Below are positions 15,531 to 22,404 of a stretch of 38,988 bases of DNA, piece by piece (position 1 is the first letter of the stretch; the number at the start of each line of letters is the position of its first letter). The stretch is taken from contig NZ_JACKSJ010000228.1 of NCBI RefSeq assembly GCF_025821665.1, positions 1-38,988 on the forward strand. Direction: 5' to 3'. Made by a program: the position numbers and the translations under genes. The stretch is from [Mycobacterium] manitobense. GTDB lineage: Bacteria > Actinomycetota > Actinomycetes > Mycobacteriales > Mycobacteriaceae. Below the pieces are notes generated by a model. That model was not told where the DNA came from, searched no databases, and saw only the letters and a list, made by a program, of their open reading frames with translations.

Positions 15531-16143
15531 CCTATTTGAAGTCGCCGGGGATTGCTCCGCGGCTTCCGTCGAGGACCAGGCTATAGAAGTGCCCCGACGT
15601 TCACGCGCAAAGAAAGTTGCGCGACACGCCGAGTGAAATCCCGAGATCCTGGCCTCAATGGTGTATGCCTCCGATCGGCTAACGCGTTGTCGCGCTTGCG
15701 CTTTGCCGAGATCGAGGGGCATACGCCGAAGAGTAAGTGTTGCTGGTGTCATGCGATAGCAACCCGGTCGGGGGCGTGTGGATGGCACTGGGGATAACTG
15801 TCCGTCTGGGCCGGTTGTGGTTGTTGACTGAGTGTGCACACCATGTGGATTGGATGCCAGGGGTGTGCAAGCGATGCCGAAAGGCTGCTGGTTACAGCGC
15901 TTTATCGCCTCAGCGGCTAACAGAAAGCCTGGGGACGGAAAGTTGTTCGGCGTGTCGTCGACATCGGTTGCGCCGGGCGTGTCGCGCTGATGGCAAGTTA
16001 ATTCGTGGATTGATGTCTCTGGCACGCCTTTATGTCATGGCACTTGGCAGGGGAGACCCCTGAAGACGACATCCGCGGGGGCATAGACCTCGTTCGCACG
16101 CTCGTCGTTGCGCAGCATGGCGATGTCGGTCTCGGACTGTGCG
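15531..16143. other. Gene-poor stretch of the element
   Basis: No convincing gene. GC and third-position use are lower and more even than elsewhere. It holds a perfect hairpin CGCGCAA-agaaag-TTGCGCG at 15604-15623, a 10-bp palindrome GTGTGCACAC at 15832-15841, and a small hairpin CAGGGG-aga-CCCCTG at 16048-16062 that may end the leftward operon. An open frame at 15737-16063 (plus) has two CxxC pairs (CKRC, CSAC) as in a zinc ribbon, but its codon use is near random. The stretch could hold a replication origin or packaging site; that is a guess from position beside the primase operon. Confidence 0.4.
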
Positions 16144-16431
16144 CTAGAGCCCGTTATCCGCCAGCCACCGCTGTGCGTCGTCGTCGTAGCACTCGACGCC
16201 CCCGGCGTTGGTGACGATCGCGCGACGCCACCAATGGGTGGGCTCTCCCCCTCGGGCCCACTCCGGGAGGGCTGACACGGACACGTCGACTGACCGCCCG
16301 GCGCGCAGCGCGGCCAGGTGCTCGCGGTCGCCCGGGGTGGCCATCGGGTGGGCGGCAAGTTCGTCGGCACGCGCCAGCAGGTGGGCGTACAGCGCACTGC
16401 GCCCCGGGGCGCCGGACGGCCGCCGGGTCAC
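16144..16431 (-). CDS. Small element protein, 95 residues, unknown
   Basis: Last gene of the leftward operon. Reads TRRPSGAPGRSALYAHLLAR, then ADELAAHPMATPGDREHLAA, and ends EPTHWWRRAIVTNAGG...DDDAQRWLADNGL. Soluble, mixed charge, no membrane helix, no motif I recognise; WW pairs and an acidic end suggest a folded domain. Start is GTG at 16431, overlapping the previous stop as GTGA, so it is translationally coupled. Function cannot be assigned. Confidence 0.6.
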   Translation of the reverse strand: MTRRPSGAPGRSALYAHLLARADELAAHPMATPGDREHLAALRAGRSVDVSVSALPEWARGGEPTHWWRRAIVTNAGGVECYDDDAQRWLADNGL

Positions 16432-16778
16432 GCGTGCCTCGGGCCGCGGTCCCAGCGGGCTCGCACGGCGCGCACGTGCCGGTCGCTCTTGGCGACCACG
16501 CCCAGGCCACCGATGACGGTCCGGGTCAGCTCTACCGCGGTGCGGTCCAGCTGCCGCGCCTCGGCGCTCAGTCGGGTCAGGACGCTGGCCCGGCGCTGTC
16601 CGGCCATCTCGTCGGCGAACACCCGCCGGAGATCGTCGGCGCGGTCGGCGGCCATGGCGGCGCGATCAATGGTGAGCAGTTCCAGTTCGTCGAATTCCAT
16701 GGGCCCGTGCTGTTCGACGGCATGGGCCAGGGCGTTGGCGATGTCGCCGCGCAGTCGCTGGCCTGCAGAGTCAGGCAT
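16428..16778 (-). CDS. Small element protein, 116 residues, unknown
   Basis: ATG at 16778 after gaaagga at good spacing; it overlaps the primase stop by 8 bp and the next gene by 4 bp. Mostly helical and charged: RLRGDIANALAHAVEQHG, then ELELLTIDRAAMAADRADDL and QRRASVLTRLSAEARQLDRT, ending in a basic tail (KSDRHVRAVRARWDRGPRHA). The helical build and basic tail recall small terminase subunits or other DNA-binding phage proteins, but I cannot name a family. Position behind the primase in a satellite-like operon would suit a replication or packaging role; this is inference. Confidence 0.65.
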   Translation of the reverse strand: MPDSAGQRLRGDIANALAHAVEQHGPMEFDELELLTIDRAAMAADRADDLRRVFADEMAGQRRASVLTRLSAEARQLDRTAVELTRTVIGGLGVVAKSDRHVRAVRARWDRGPRHA

Positions 16779-18051
16779 CGGTGGTCCTTTCGGGTGATCG
16801 CGACGTATTACGTGTTGTCTGAGGCGCTACCGCGCAACCCTCCCGGCTGGCCAGTTCCTTGAACGGGTGCAGGGCCTGCCGGGCCTGCTGCGGGTCGCGC
16901 ACGCTGAGACTGGCCGGGACGGTATCGAGCCAGGCGTCCACGACGAGCAAGACGAAGTCCAGGCCGTCGAGCAAGTCCACGTCGCGCGGGAAGACCGGCG
17001 CCCCGCTGCCATCCCTGTCGGTGCAGATGACGTGCACCATGTCGAGATTCACCCCGGCGACGGTCAGGCGGGGCCGAACCGTTGTCTTCCAGTCATCCTC
17101 GGTCACCACGATGACGACCGCCTGGGGCTCGCGGGCGGGAATCCCCATCGCGGGCATGGGCTTGCCAGTAGTGACGTGAGCGATGATCAACACCCACAGC
17201 AGCGACTTGCCGATTCCCTCGTCGCCAATGAGCAGCGCGACGGCCGCCAGCGGCAGCCAGTTCTTGGCCAACCAGCGCCCCTGCTCCTGGTCCGCCAGTT
17301 CGGCGGCGCGCCAGAGCCGGGGCATGTCCGCCGGCCGGACATCGGCCTTGGCCCTCGGGGCCAACTCGTCGAGGCTGTGCCCCGCCGCGATGTGGTCAGC
17401 AACGTCCTTGCCGGTCCTGGCTTCCACGATCCGAATCGAGTTACCGAGGCGCCCGACGATCTCGGCGACTTCCGCGGCGTGTTTGCGTCCCGCTTCGTCG
17501 GCGTCGGCGACGACGACGACTTCCTTTCCTTTCAAGGCTGACCAGTCCGCGAGGTGCGACTTACCCGCCCCCATCGCCGGAGACACGGCAGCGCCGCCCT
17601 GGGACTCGACGGCGTGGACGTCGCGCTCACCTTCGACCACGTAGACCGTTGAGCGGTCGGCGATCCGATCACCGTGGTAGAGGCTGCGGTCAGCCTTGTT
17701 CCCCGTCTGCCTGAAGTCCTTGCCGGGCCTACGGTGCACCTCCCGCCCGCCCGGGTAGGCGTACGTACCGGTATCGGCGTAAACGGCCCGCATCCGGTCG
17801 TCGTCGAAAAGGTCGCGCAGCTGCAGGCCTACCGCGGCGGTGACCGCACCGATGTCGCAACCGGCGTGGCAGTGCACAACCACGCCCTTGCCGTCGCGGC
17901 GGGGCGCGATCGACAGGGACGGGTTGCGGTCATCGTGTGCCGGACACTGGGCCATGGCCTTGCCGTCACCCGTCTCACGGACGACGCGACCCTGGTCGCG
18001 CAGCGCCGCGGTGAGGCGCTCGTAGGCGGCAGAGTGGTCGGTGGCGATCAC
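16771..18051 (-). CDS. TOPRIM primase-helicase-type replication protein, possibly C-terminally shortened
   Basis: 426 residues from GTG at 18051, which overlaps the excisionase stop as GTGA; a longer frame from 18168 would run through the excisionase gene. Domains in order: zinc motif C36-x2-H39 ... C61-x3-C65 (CHC2-like), TOPRIM with VVEGERD at 138-144 and VADADEAG at 181-188, then a RecA/RepA-like ATPase with Walker A GDEGIGKS at 276-283, VTEDDW near 316-321 and Walker B VLLVVDAW at 367-374. It should prime and unwind element DNA. RepA-type ATPases usually run well over 100 residues past Walker B; here the protein ends 52 residues on, in a polar tail (RNTSRSPERTTDA), so it may be truncated. 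Confidence 0.8.
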   Translation of the reverse strand: MIATDHSAAYERLTAALRDQGRVVRETGDGKAMAQCPAHDDRNPSLSIAPRRDGKGVVVHCHAGCDIGAVTAAVGLQLRDLFDDDRMRAVYADTGTYAYPGGREVHRRPGKDFRQTGNKADRSLYHGDRIADRSTVYVVEGERDVHAVESQGGAAVSPAMGAGKSHLADWSALKGKEVVVVADADEAGRKHAAEVAEIVGRLGNSIRIVEARTGKDVADHIAAGHSLDELAPRAKADVRPADMPRLWRAAELADQEQGRWLAKNWLPLAAVALLIGDEGIGKSLLWVLIIAHVTTGKPMPAMGIPAREPQAVVIVVTEDDWKTTVRPRLTVAGVNLDMVHVICTDRDGSGAPVFPRDVDLLDGLDFVLLVVDAWLDTVPASLSVRDPQQARQALHPFKELASREGCAVAPQTTRNTSRSPERTTDA

Positions 18052-18251
18052 CGCGCGGCGGCCTCCTGGTCTGCCAGCCACTGCAGCACCACCGTCTTCC
18101 GCCACACCCGGCGACGGCCGATCTTGAAACTTGTTGGGCCCTCGCCAGTGAGGTCCCAGTACCGCCACGTGGATGATGGTGTGCCAGTGAGCCGTTCAAG
18201 GTCTGCGGAGTTGAGGTATTCCCGTTCCGCCACCTCGCCGATGTCCTCCAA
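18048..18251 (-). CDS. Excisionase-like helix-turn-helix protein (AlpA/MerR type)
   Basis: 67 residues, ATG at 18251. Contains a winged helix-turn-helix of the HTH_17 kind: YLNSADLERLTGTPSSTWRY, then the typical GPTSFKIGRRRVWRKTVVLQ. Such proteins bend DNA at attachment sites to direct the integrase towards excision and sometimes act as regulators. It is the first gene of the leftward operon and is translationally coupled to the primase by a GTGA overlap. It is divergent from the repressor across 99 bp, the usual genetic-switch layout. Confidence 0.82.
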   Translation of the reverse strand: MEDIGEVAEREYLNSADLERLTGTPSSTWRYWDLTGEGPTSFKIGRRRVWRKTVVLQWLADQEAAAR

Positions 18252-18294
18252 CGCGCCTCCCGTTTCTGGTTGCAGTCCCGATTCTGGGGACGAG

Positions 18295-18350
18295 GCCAGT
18301 CAACTGGCATTGATTGCGTTGGTCAACCCATTAGAGGTAGTCTCCCTAAC
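18295..18350. promoter_or_regulatory. Divergent switch region: palindrome and repressor promoter
   Basis: GCCAGT-ca-ACTGGC, a perfect inverted repeat, lies at 18295-18308 between the excisionase and repressor genes. TTGATT at 18310-18315 and TAGAGG at 18332-18337, 16 bp apart, could be the repressor promoter, giving a transcript start a few bases before its ATG at 18351. A second, shorter inverted repeat GTTG-gt-CAAC is at 18318-18327. The palindrome abuts the -35, as expected for an autoregulated repressor. Confidence 0.42.
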
Positions 18351-18857
18351 ATGGTGAGAGAACATTCCTCGCTGGCCCAGTTCAGGGAACGGTTGAGGCA
18401 GAGTCGCCTCGACCGCGGTTGGTCGCAGGCAGATTTGGCAAAACACCTCGCAGACAAGGGGTTTGGTCATATCTACCCGACGACGATTGCAAAGATTGAG
18501 AACCGCGAGCGGACGGTGCGGATAGACGAGGCGGCGGCAATCGCCGATGTCTTGGGCACCTCGGTCGACGCCCTCATGGGTCGCACCATCGACGACGATG
18601 CCGAGTTGACTTACGCGCTGCGCGGCTTAACCAGCGCGGCCAAGCGGTCGGCGGAGCAGGTGCAGGACATCGTTAGGGCGATCGGGCAAGCGCGGGATGA
18701 CATCGGCGCGGGCGACTTTTCCGGGCGGGACCTCCTGCAAGCCGACGTTAAACGAGCCCTGCAGAGACTGGAGGCGGCTCAGGGCGCCCTGGCAACCGTC
18801 GGGCAATTCGAGCGCGGCATGAAGCCTGCCCCGACCCCTGGGGAGATCGGAAAGTGA
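18351..18857 (+). CDS. Cro/CI-type (XRE) repressor of the element
   Basis: 168 residues from the ATG at 18351; a longer frame from 18270 runs through the divergent promoter. The N-terminal helix-turn-helix is clear: FRERLRQSRLDRGWSQADLA, then TTIAKIENRERTVRIDEAAA and IADVLGTSVDALMG. The C-terminal half (AKRSAEQVQDIVRAIGQARD, DVKRALQRLEAAQGALATVG) is helical and probably dimerises; there is no LexA-type self-cleavage domain, so induction would need another signal, such as a helper-phage protein. Likely represses the excisionase-primase operon. The integrase start overlaps its stop (GTGA at 18854-18857). Confidence 0.8.
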   Translation: MVREHSSLAQFRERLRQSRLDRGWSQADLAKHLADKGFGHIYPTTIAKIENRERTVRIDEAAAIADVLGTSVDALMGRTIDDDAELTYALRGLTSAAKRSAEQVQDIVRAIGQARDDIGAGDFSGRDLLQADVKRALQRLEAAQGALATVGQFERGMKPAPTPGEIGK

Positions 18858-20084
18858 CAATGAAGCGCAACCGCCGCGGCGGGGTAGAGGACCGATGGAC
18901 GCGGACTGTTCGCGGTGCGGACGGCAGGCTGGAGACGGTGCCAAGCGCCAACCACGGCAAGGGGTCGCGTTGGCGTGCTCGGTACGTCGGCGACGACGGA
19001 CGGGAGCGCGCGAAGGGCTTGCCGCAAGACTGACGCCCAGCAGTGGCTGAACAAGCAGGTATCCGATCAGGTCACGGGCACCTGGACGGATCCCGCGTTG
19101 TCGGCGGTCACCTTCGGTGCCGTGGCTGAGCGGTGGTTCGCAACTAAGGCGACACGCGCACCGAAAACGGTCGCGGGATACCGGTCGCTTCTCGACACCG
19201 TGATACTGCCGCGATGGGCTCAGGTGCCATTGCGTGACGTGCTCTTTGTCGACCTGCAGGCATGGGTCACCAGCCTTTCCGTCAATGGATCCAGCCGGTT
19301 CGAGGGCAAAGGCCTGAGCGCATCCCGGGTCATCCAGGCCCATCAGGTGGTCAGCCAGGTTCTCAAGTACGCGGTTCGTGGCAAGTATCTGCCGTCCAAC
19401 CCCGCCGACAGCCTGGAGCTTCCACGCAAGCCCGAGACCGAGCAGCGGTACCTCACCCATGAGCAACTGCACCGGCTCGCAATGGCGGCGGGGCGCTTCC
19501 GCACCTTCATACTGGTACTCGGGTATTGCGGTCTCCGGTTCGGTGAGGCGGCCGCTCTGCGCGTCCGCGACGTGGACCTGGAAAGGGGGCGCATTCGCGT
19601 CCGACGATCGGTCACTCACGTCACGGGCCAAGGCCTGGTGGAAGGTCCCACGAAGAACCACGCGGCTCGCGCCGTGCCGGTGCTGAAAAGGTTTCTCGCC
19701 CCTTTGCTGGCGACCGAGATCGAAGGCAGGTCAGCCGACGAGTTGGTGTTCCCGTCGCGGAGGGGTGGATACCTGACCGAAGGTGAATTGCGTTGGATGT
19801 TCGATCCGGCGGCAACTGCGATTGGGCAGCAGGGTCTGGTGCCGCACGAACTGCGCCACACTTGCGCCACCATGGCGATCGCCGCCGGTGCGAACATCAA
19901 GGTGCTGCAGAAACTGATGGGCCATAAGACCGCGACCCTGACCTGGGACCGGTACGGGCACCTCTACCCCGATGATTTGGACGCCGTCGCCGCGGCGTTC
20001 GATGACGCCGCGGAAACTACTGCGGACGATCTGCGGACGGTCAGCGATGTCCGTCGACAGGCCAGCGGTCTTCGGGGGCTCTGA
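18854..20084 (+). pseudogene. Tyrosine integrase, frameshifted near codon 55
   Basis: Site-specific recombinase that would insert and excise the element at the tRNA. GTG at 18854 (GTGA overlap with the repressor stop) or ATG at 18860 opens the arm-binding domain: MKRNRRGGVEDRW ... GSRWRARYVGDDGRERAKG, then the frame ends at TGA 19031. The rest continues one frame over from about 19022: RKTDAQQWLNKQ through the core-binding domain (TFGAVAERWF) to the catalytic domain, where all landmarks are intact: Arg in GLRFGEAA, HELRHTCAT, MGHKTATLTWDRYGH with the nucleophile Tyr. Removing the single g at 19021 would restore GFRKTDAQ. So there is either a real mutation, a sequencing error or a +1 ribosomal shift. 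The gene ends 11 bp from the right core. Confidence 0.8.
20020..20038 (+). repeat. Right pair of candidate integrase arm-type sites
   Basis: CTGCGGAC at 20020-20027 and 20031-20038, inside the last codons of the integrase gene and 57 bp from the core. Sequence, spacing and orientation equal the pair at 14648-14666. Confidence 0.5.
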
Positions 20085-20095
20085 CCTGGGTTTGC

Positions 20096-20145
20096 TGGTG
20101 CCCTCGGTGAGATTCGAACTCACACTGTACGGGTTTTGAATCCGT
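20096..20145. repeat. Right attachment core (3' part of the intact tRNA gene)
   Basis: 50 bp matching 14499-14548 but for one base. It covers the tRNA from CCA through the anticodon arm, so by the usual mechanism this part of the working tRNA gene was brought in by the element. Confidence 0.88.
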
Positions 20146-20172
20146 TTCCTCTGCCAGTTGGGATACGAGGGC
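20096..20172 (-). tRNA. tRNA with anticodon CAA (Leu by anticodon), CCA encoded
   Basis: Read on the minus strand from 20172. Acceptor stem GCCCTCG/CGAGGGC pairs perfectly; T-arm GTGAG-TTCGAAT-CTCAC is perfect; the anticodon loop TTCAAAA gives CAA; discriminator A at 20099 is followed by encoded CCA (20096-20098). The D-stem has three pairs plus a C-A mismatch, and the anticodon stem ACGGA/CCCGT ends in an A-C mismatch next to the loop. The variable loop is only five bases (ACAGT), whereas leucine tRNAs normally carry a long arm. 74 bases without CCA. It is the integration target; the gene serves the chromosome between cyclase and pdtaR. Confidence 0.88.
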
Positions 20173-20243
20173 CTGGCGGCCTACCACGATAGAGGATGGC
20201 CCCGAGGTCGCTGATCGCGTGGGTAACCGCCACAATGTGAGCC

Positions 20244-20897
20244 ATGACGGCATCCCACACCGGGCCCCCATCGGGCGCAGCGCCAGCACGCCGGGTTCTC
20301 ATCGCCGAGGACGAGGCGCTCATCCGGATGGACCTTGCGGAGATGCTGCGCGAGGAGGGCTACGAGATCGTCGGCGAAGCAGGTGACGGGCAGGAAGCCG
20401 TCGAACTGGCCGAGCGCCTCAACCCCGACCTGGTGATCATGGACGTCAAGATGCCGCGCCGGGACGGCATCGACGCGGCCTCCGAGATCGCGGGCAAGCG
20501 GATCGCCCCGATCGTCATCCTCACCGCATTCAGCCAGCGCGACCTGGTCGAGCGGGCCCGCGACGCCGGTGCGATGGCCTATCTGGTGAAACCTTTCAAC
20601 GCCTCCGATCTGATCCCGGCGATCGAGGTGGCGGTCAGCCGGTTCAGTGAGATCAGCGCGCTGGAATCCGAGGTCGCGTCGCTGTCGGAGCGGCTGGAGA
20701 CCCGAAAGCTCGTCGAGCGGGCGAAGGGCCTGCTGCAGTCCAAGCAGGGGATGACCGAACCCGAGGCGTTCAAGTGGATCCAGCGTGCGGCCATGGACCG
20801 CCGGACCACCATGAAACGCGTCGCCGAGGTGGTTCTGGAGACGCTCGACGAGCCCGACGGCGGGCCCGCGGCAGGCCAGCCGACGCGGCACACGTAA
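20244..20897 (+). CDS. pdtaR: PdtaR, response regulator with ANTAR RNA-binding domain
   Basis: Cytoplasmic transcription antiterminator, partner of the soluble kinase PdtaS encoded elsewhere; it binds paired RNA hairpins when phosphorylated. 217 residues. Receiver domain: Glu22/Asp23 (AEDEALIRMD), phosphoacceptor Asp67 in VIMDVKMP, Thr94 (ILTAFSQ), Lys116 (LVKPFNA). A coiled linker (EISALESEVASLSERLETRK) leads to the ANTAR domain: LVERAKGLLQSKQGMTEPEA, then FKWIQRAAMDRRTTMKRVAE. Ortholog of Rv1626 by sequence and place. The ATG at 20244 has no clear ribosome site, so the message may be leaderless. Confidence 0.96.
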   Translation: MTASHTGPPSGAAPARRVLIAEDEALIRMDLAEMLREEGYEIVGEAGDGQEAVELAERLNPDLVIMDVKMPRRDGIDAASEIAGKRIAPIVILTAFSQRDLVERARDAGAMAYLVKPFNASDLIPAIEVAVSRFSEISALESEVASLSERLETRKLVERAKGLLQSKQGMTEPEAFKWIQRAAMDRRTTMKRVAEVVLETLDEPDGGPAAGQPTRHT

Positions 20898-21084
20898 ACA
20901 CTGCGTTTCCGTATCCGTCGTTCGGCGCGGTCACCAGGCGTCGATCGCGGCACGCATTTCCCAACACGACGCACCACGGCCATGTGGCGGCTATGTTCTT
21001 TCCCGAAACGACGTACTTTTCCGAATCTCACGTACGCCCGTTCCATGCTCTGCCCCGAATTGCCCTTCTACCGGGAGGTGACAC

Positions 21085-22305
21085 GTGCGCCGTAGCGCGA
21101 CACGGAGTGCTTTCGCTCTGACCACTGCAGGCCTGCTCGTCCTCGGCATCGCCGGCTGCTCCGAGCAGTCCGCGCCCGAACAGGAGGGCGGCGGCCAATC
21201 GAATCTGAAGATCGTCGAACAGGTGCAGATCGACCAGGCCGGCGCCGAGGTGCCTGCGGGCAACACGGGCACGCCGGCCGATCCGGCCGGTGACGGCCAG
21301 GCCCGCTGCGAGCCGGTGTCGATCGCCATGGCCGGTGCGCTCACCGGTCCCGACGCGGCGCTCGGCATCAACATCGAGCGCGGAGCGCGGCTGGCCATCG
21401 ACAAGCACAACGCCGCCAACCCCAACTGCCAGGTGAACCTGCAGACCTTCGACACCCAGGGCAACGAGCAGACCGCCAGCGGTATCGCGCCGCGCATCAT
21501 CAACGACGCGTCGATCCGGGCTCTCATCGGGCCTGCGTTCTCCGGCGAGACCGAGGCCACCGGCAAGCAGTTCAGCGATGCCGGGCTGGTCGCCACCACG
21601 GCCTCGGCGACCCGCGTGTCACTGTCCGAGAACGGCTGGCGCACCTTCTTCCGCGGCCTCGCCAACGACGGGGTGCAGGGGCCGGCGGTCGCGAACTACC
21701 TGAAGAACAACCTGAAGTACTCGAAAGTCTGCGTCATCGACGACAGCACGGCCTACGGCACGGGCCTGGCGGAGACGTTGCGCACCACCCTCGGGCCCGC
21801 CGCCGACGCCGGCTGCAGCGGCCAGATCAAGAAGGGCGAGAAGGACTTCTCGGCCACGGTGAACAAGGTCAGCGGCGCCTCGCCCGATGCGATCTTCTTC
21901 AGCGGCTACTACTCCGAGGCCGCACCGTTGGTGCAGCAGCTGCGCGACGGCGGCGTGACCGCGACGTTCGTCTCGGCCGACGGCACCAAGGACCAGCAGT
22001 TCGTCGACCAGGCGGGCGATTCCTCCAAGGATGCGCTGCTGTCCTGCCCGTGCGGACCCGCCCCGGCTGAGTTCGCCAAGGAGTACACCGAGAAGTTCGA
22101 CGCCGAGCCAGGCACATACAGCACCGAGGGCTACGACCTGGCGACGATCCTGCTCAAGGGCATCGACGCAGGCAAGGTCGCCCGCCCGGATCTGCTGGAG
22201 CACGTCCGCACGTACAACGCCCCCGGCGTGGCGCGCAACTACCAGTGGACCCCCAACGGTGAGCTCACCACGAACCTGATCTGGATCTACAAGGTCCAGT
22301 CGTAG
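21085..22305 (+). CDS. Branched-chain amino-acid-type ABC binding lipoprotein
   Basis: Receptor of the liv-type importer that follows. 406 residues with lipobox LGIAGC (acylated Cys near 26) and a Gln/Glu-rich linker. The type I binding fold is evident: VSIAMAGALTGPDAALGINI, RGARLAIDKHNAANPNCQVN, IRALIGPAFSGETEATGKQF, KVCVIDDSTAYGTGLAETLR, EGYDLATILLKGIDAG. Start GTG at 21085 behind gggaggtgac. The 187 bp upstream hold no gene. A hairpin after the stop probably lowers read-through into the permease genes. Substrate (Leu/Ile/Val or another amide/amino acid) is not provable from sequence. Confidence 0.92.
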   Translation: MRRSATRSAFALTTAGLLVLGIAGCSEQSAPEQEGGGQSNLKIVEQVQIDQAGAEVPAGNTGTPADPAGDGQARCEPVSIAMAGALTGPDAALGINIERGARLAIDKHNAANPNCQVNLQTFDTQGNEQTASGIAPRIINDASIRALIGPAFSGETEATGKQFSDAGLVATTASATRVSLSENGWRTFFRGLANDGVQGPAVANYLKNNLKYSKVCVIDDSTAYGTGLAETLRTTLGPAADAGCSGQIKKGEKDFSATVNKVSGASPDAIFFSGYYSEAAPLVQQLRDGGVTATFVSADGTKDQQFVDQAGDSSKDALLSCPCGPAPAEFAKEYTEKFDAEPGTYSTEGYDLATILLKGIDAGKVARPDLLEHVRTYNAPGVARNYQWTPNGELTTNLIWIYKVQS

Positions 22306-22320
22306 TCGCACGGTGACGAC

Positions 22321-22357
22321 GGGACGCGCCCGGACCGAAAGGCTCGGGCGCGTTCCC
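22321..22357 (+). terminator. Intra-operon hairpin between binding protein and permease genes
   Basis: GGGACGCGCCCG (22321-22332) pairs with CGGGCGCGTTCCC (22345-22357) with one bulged base; loop of 12. It has no U-tract. It is probably a partial terminator or a 3' stabiliser that keeps binding-protein message above permease message. Confidence 0.5.
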
Positions 22358-22404
22358 GTGTTGCGAACCCGTCGAACAGACCTGAAAAGGAGCTCCCGCG
22401 CAGG

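Larger units (their letters stand above)
14499..20145. mobile_element. 5.6-kb tRNA-integrated element (satellite/PICI-like or reduced integrative element)
   Basis: Bounded by a 50-bp direct repeat of the tRNA(CAA) 3' part, with the integrase gene ending 11 bp from the right core. Contents: integrase (frameshifted), repressor, divergent excisionase-primase operon, two small unknown genes, small membrane proteins and a gene-poor left arm. Base and codon use are more mixed than in flanking genes, especially 15480-16140. In the parent chromosome the cyclase and pdtaR would flank only the tRNA. No capsid, tail, large terminase, FtsK-type transfer or relaxase gene is seen. Boundaries are well supported; the element class is inference. 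Confidence 0.88.

Noticed and set aside
15324..16025. 233-residue minus-strand open frame in the element
   Set aside because: Runs through a strong hairpin and over the 71-residue gene; composition is Arg/Pro-rich in its second part and no motif is visible.
15737..16063. 108-residue plus-strand frame with two CxxC pairs
   Set aside because: Could be a zinc ribbon, but third-position GC is near even, there is no good ribosome site and no family is recognised; left as part of the gene-poor block.
16062..16110. 27-residue minus-strand peptide MLRNDERANEVYAPAD... after the last operon gene
   Set aside because: Looks protein-like but has no ribosome site and is too short to judge.
20235..20240. 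ATGTGA start-stop just before pdtaR
   Set aside because: A minimal upstream open frame, but likely chance in a leaderless context.
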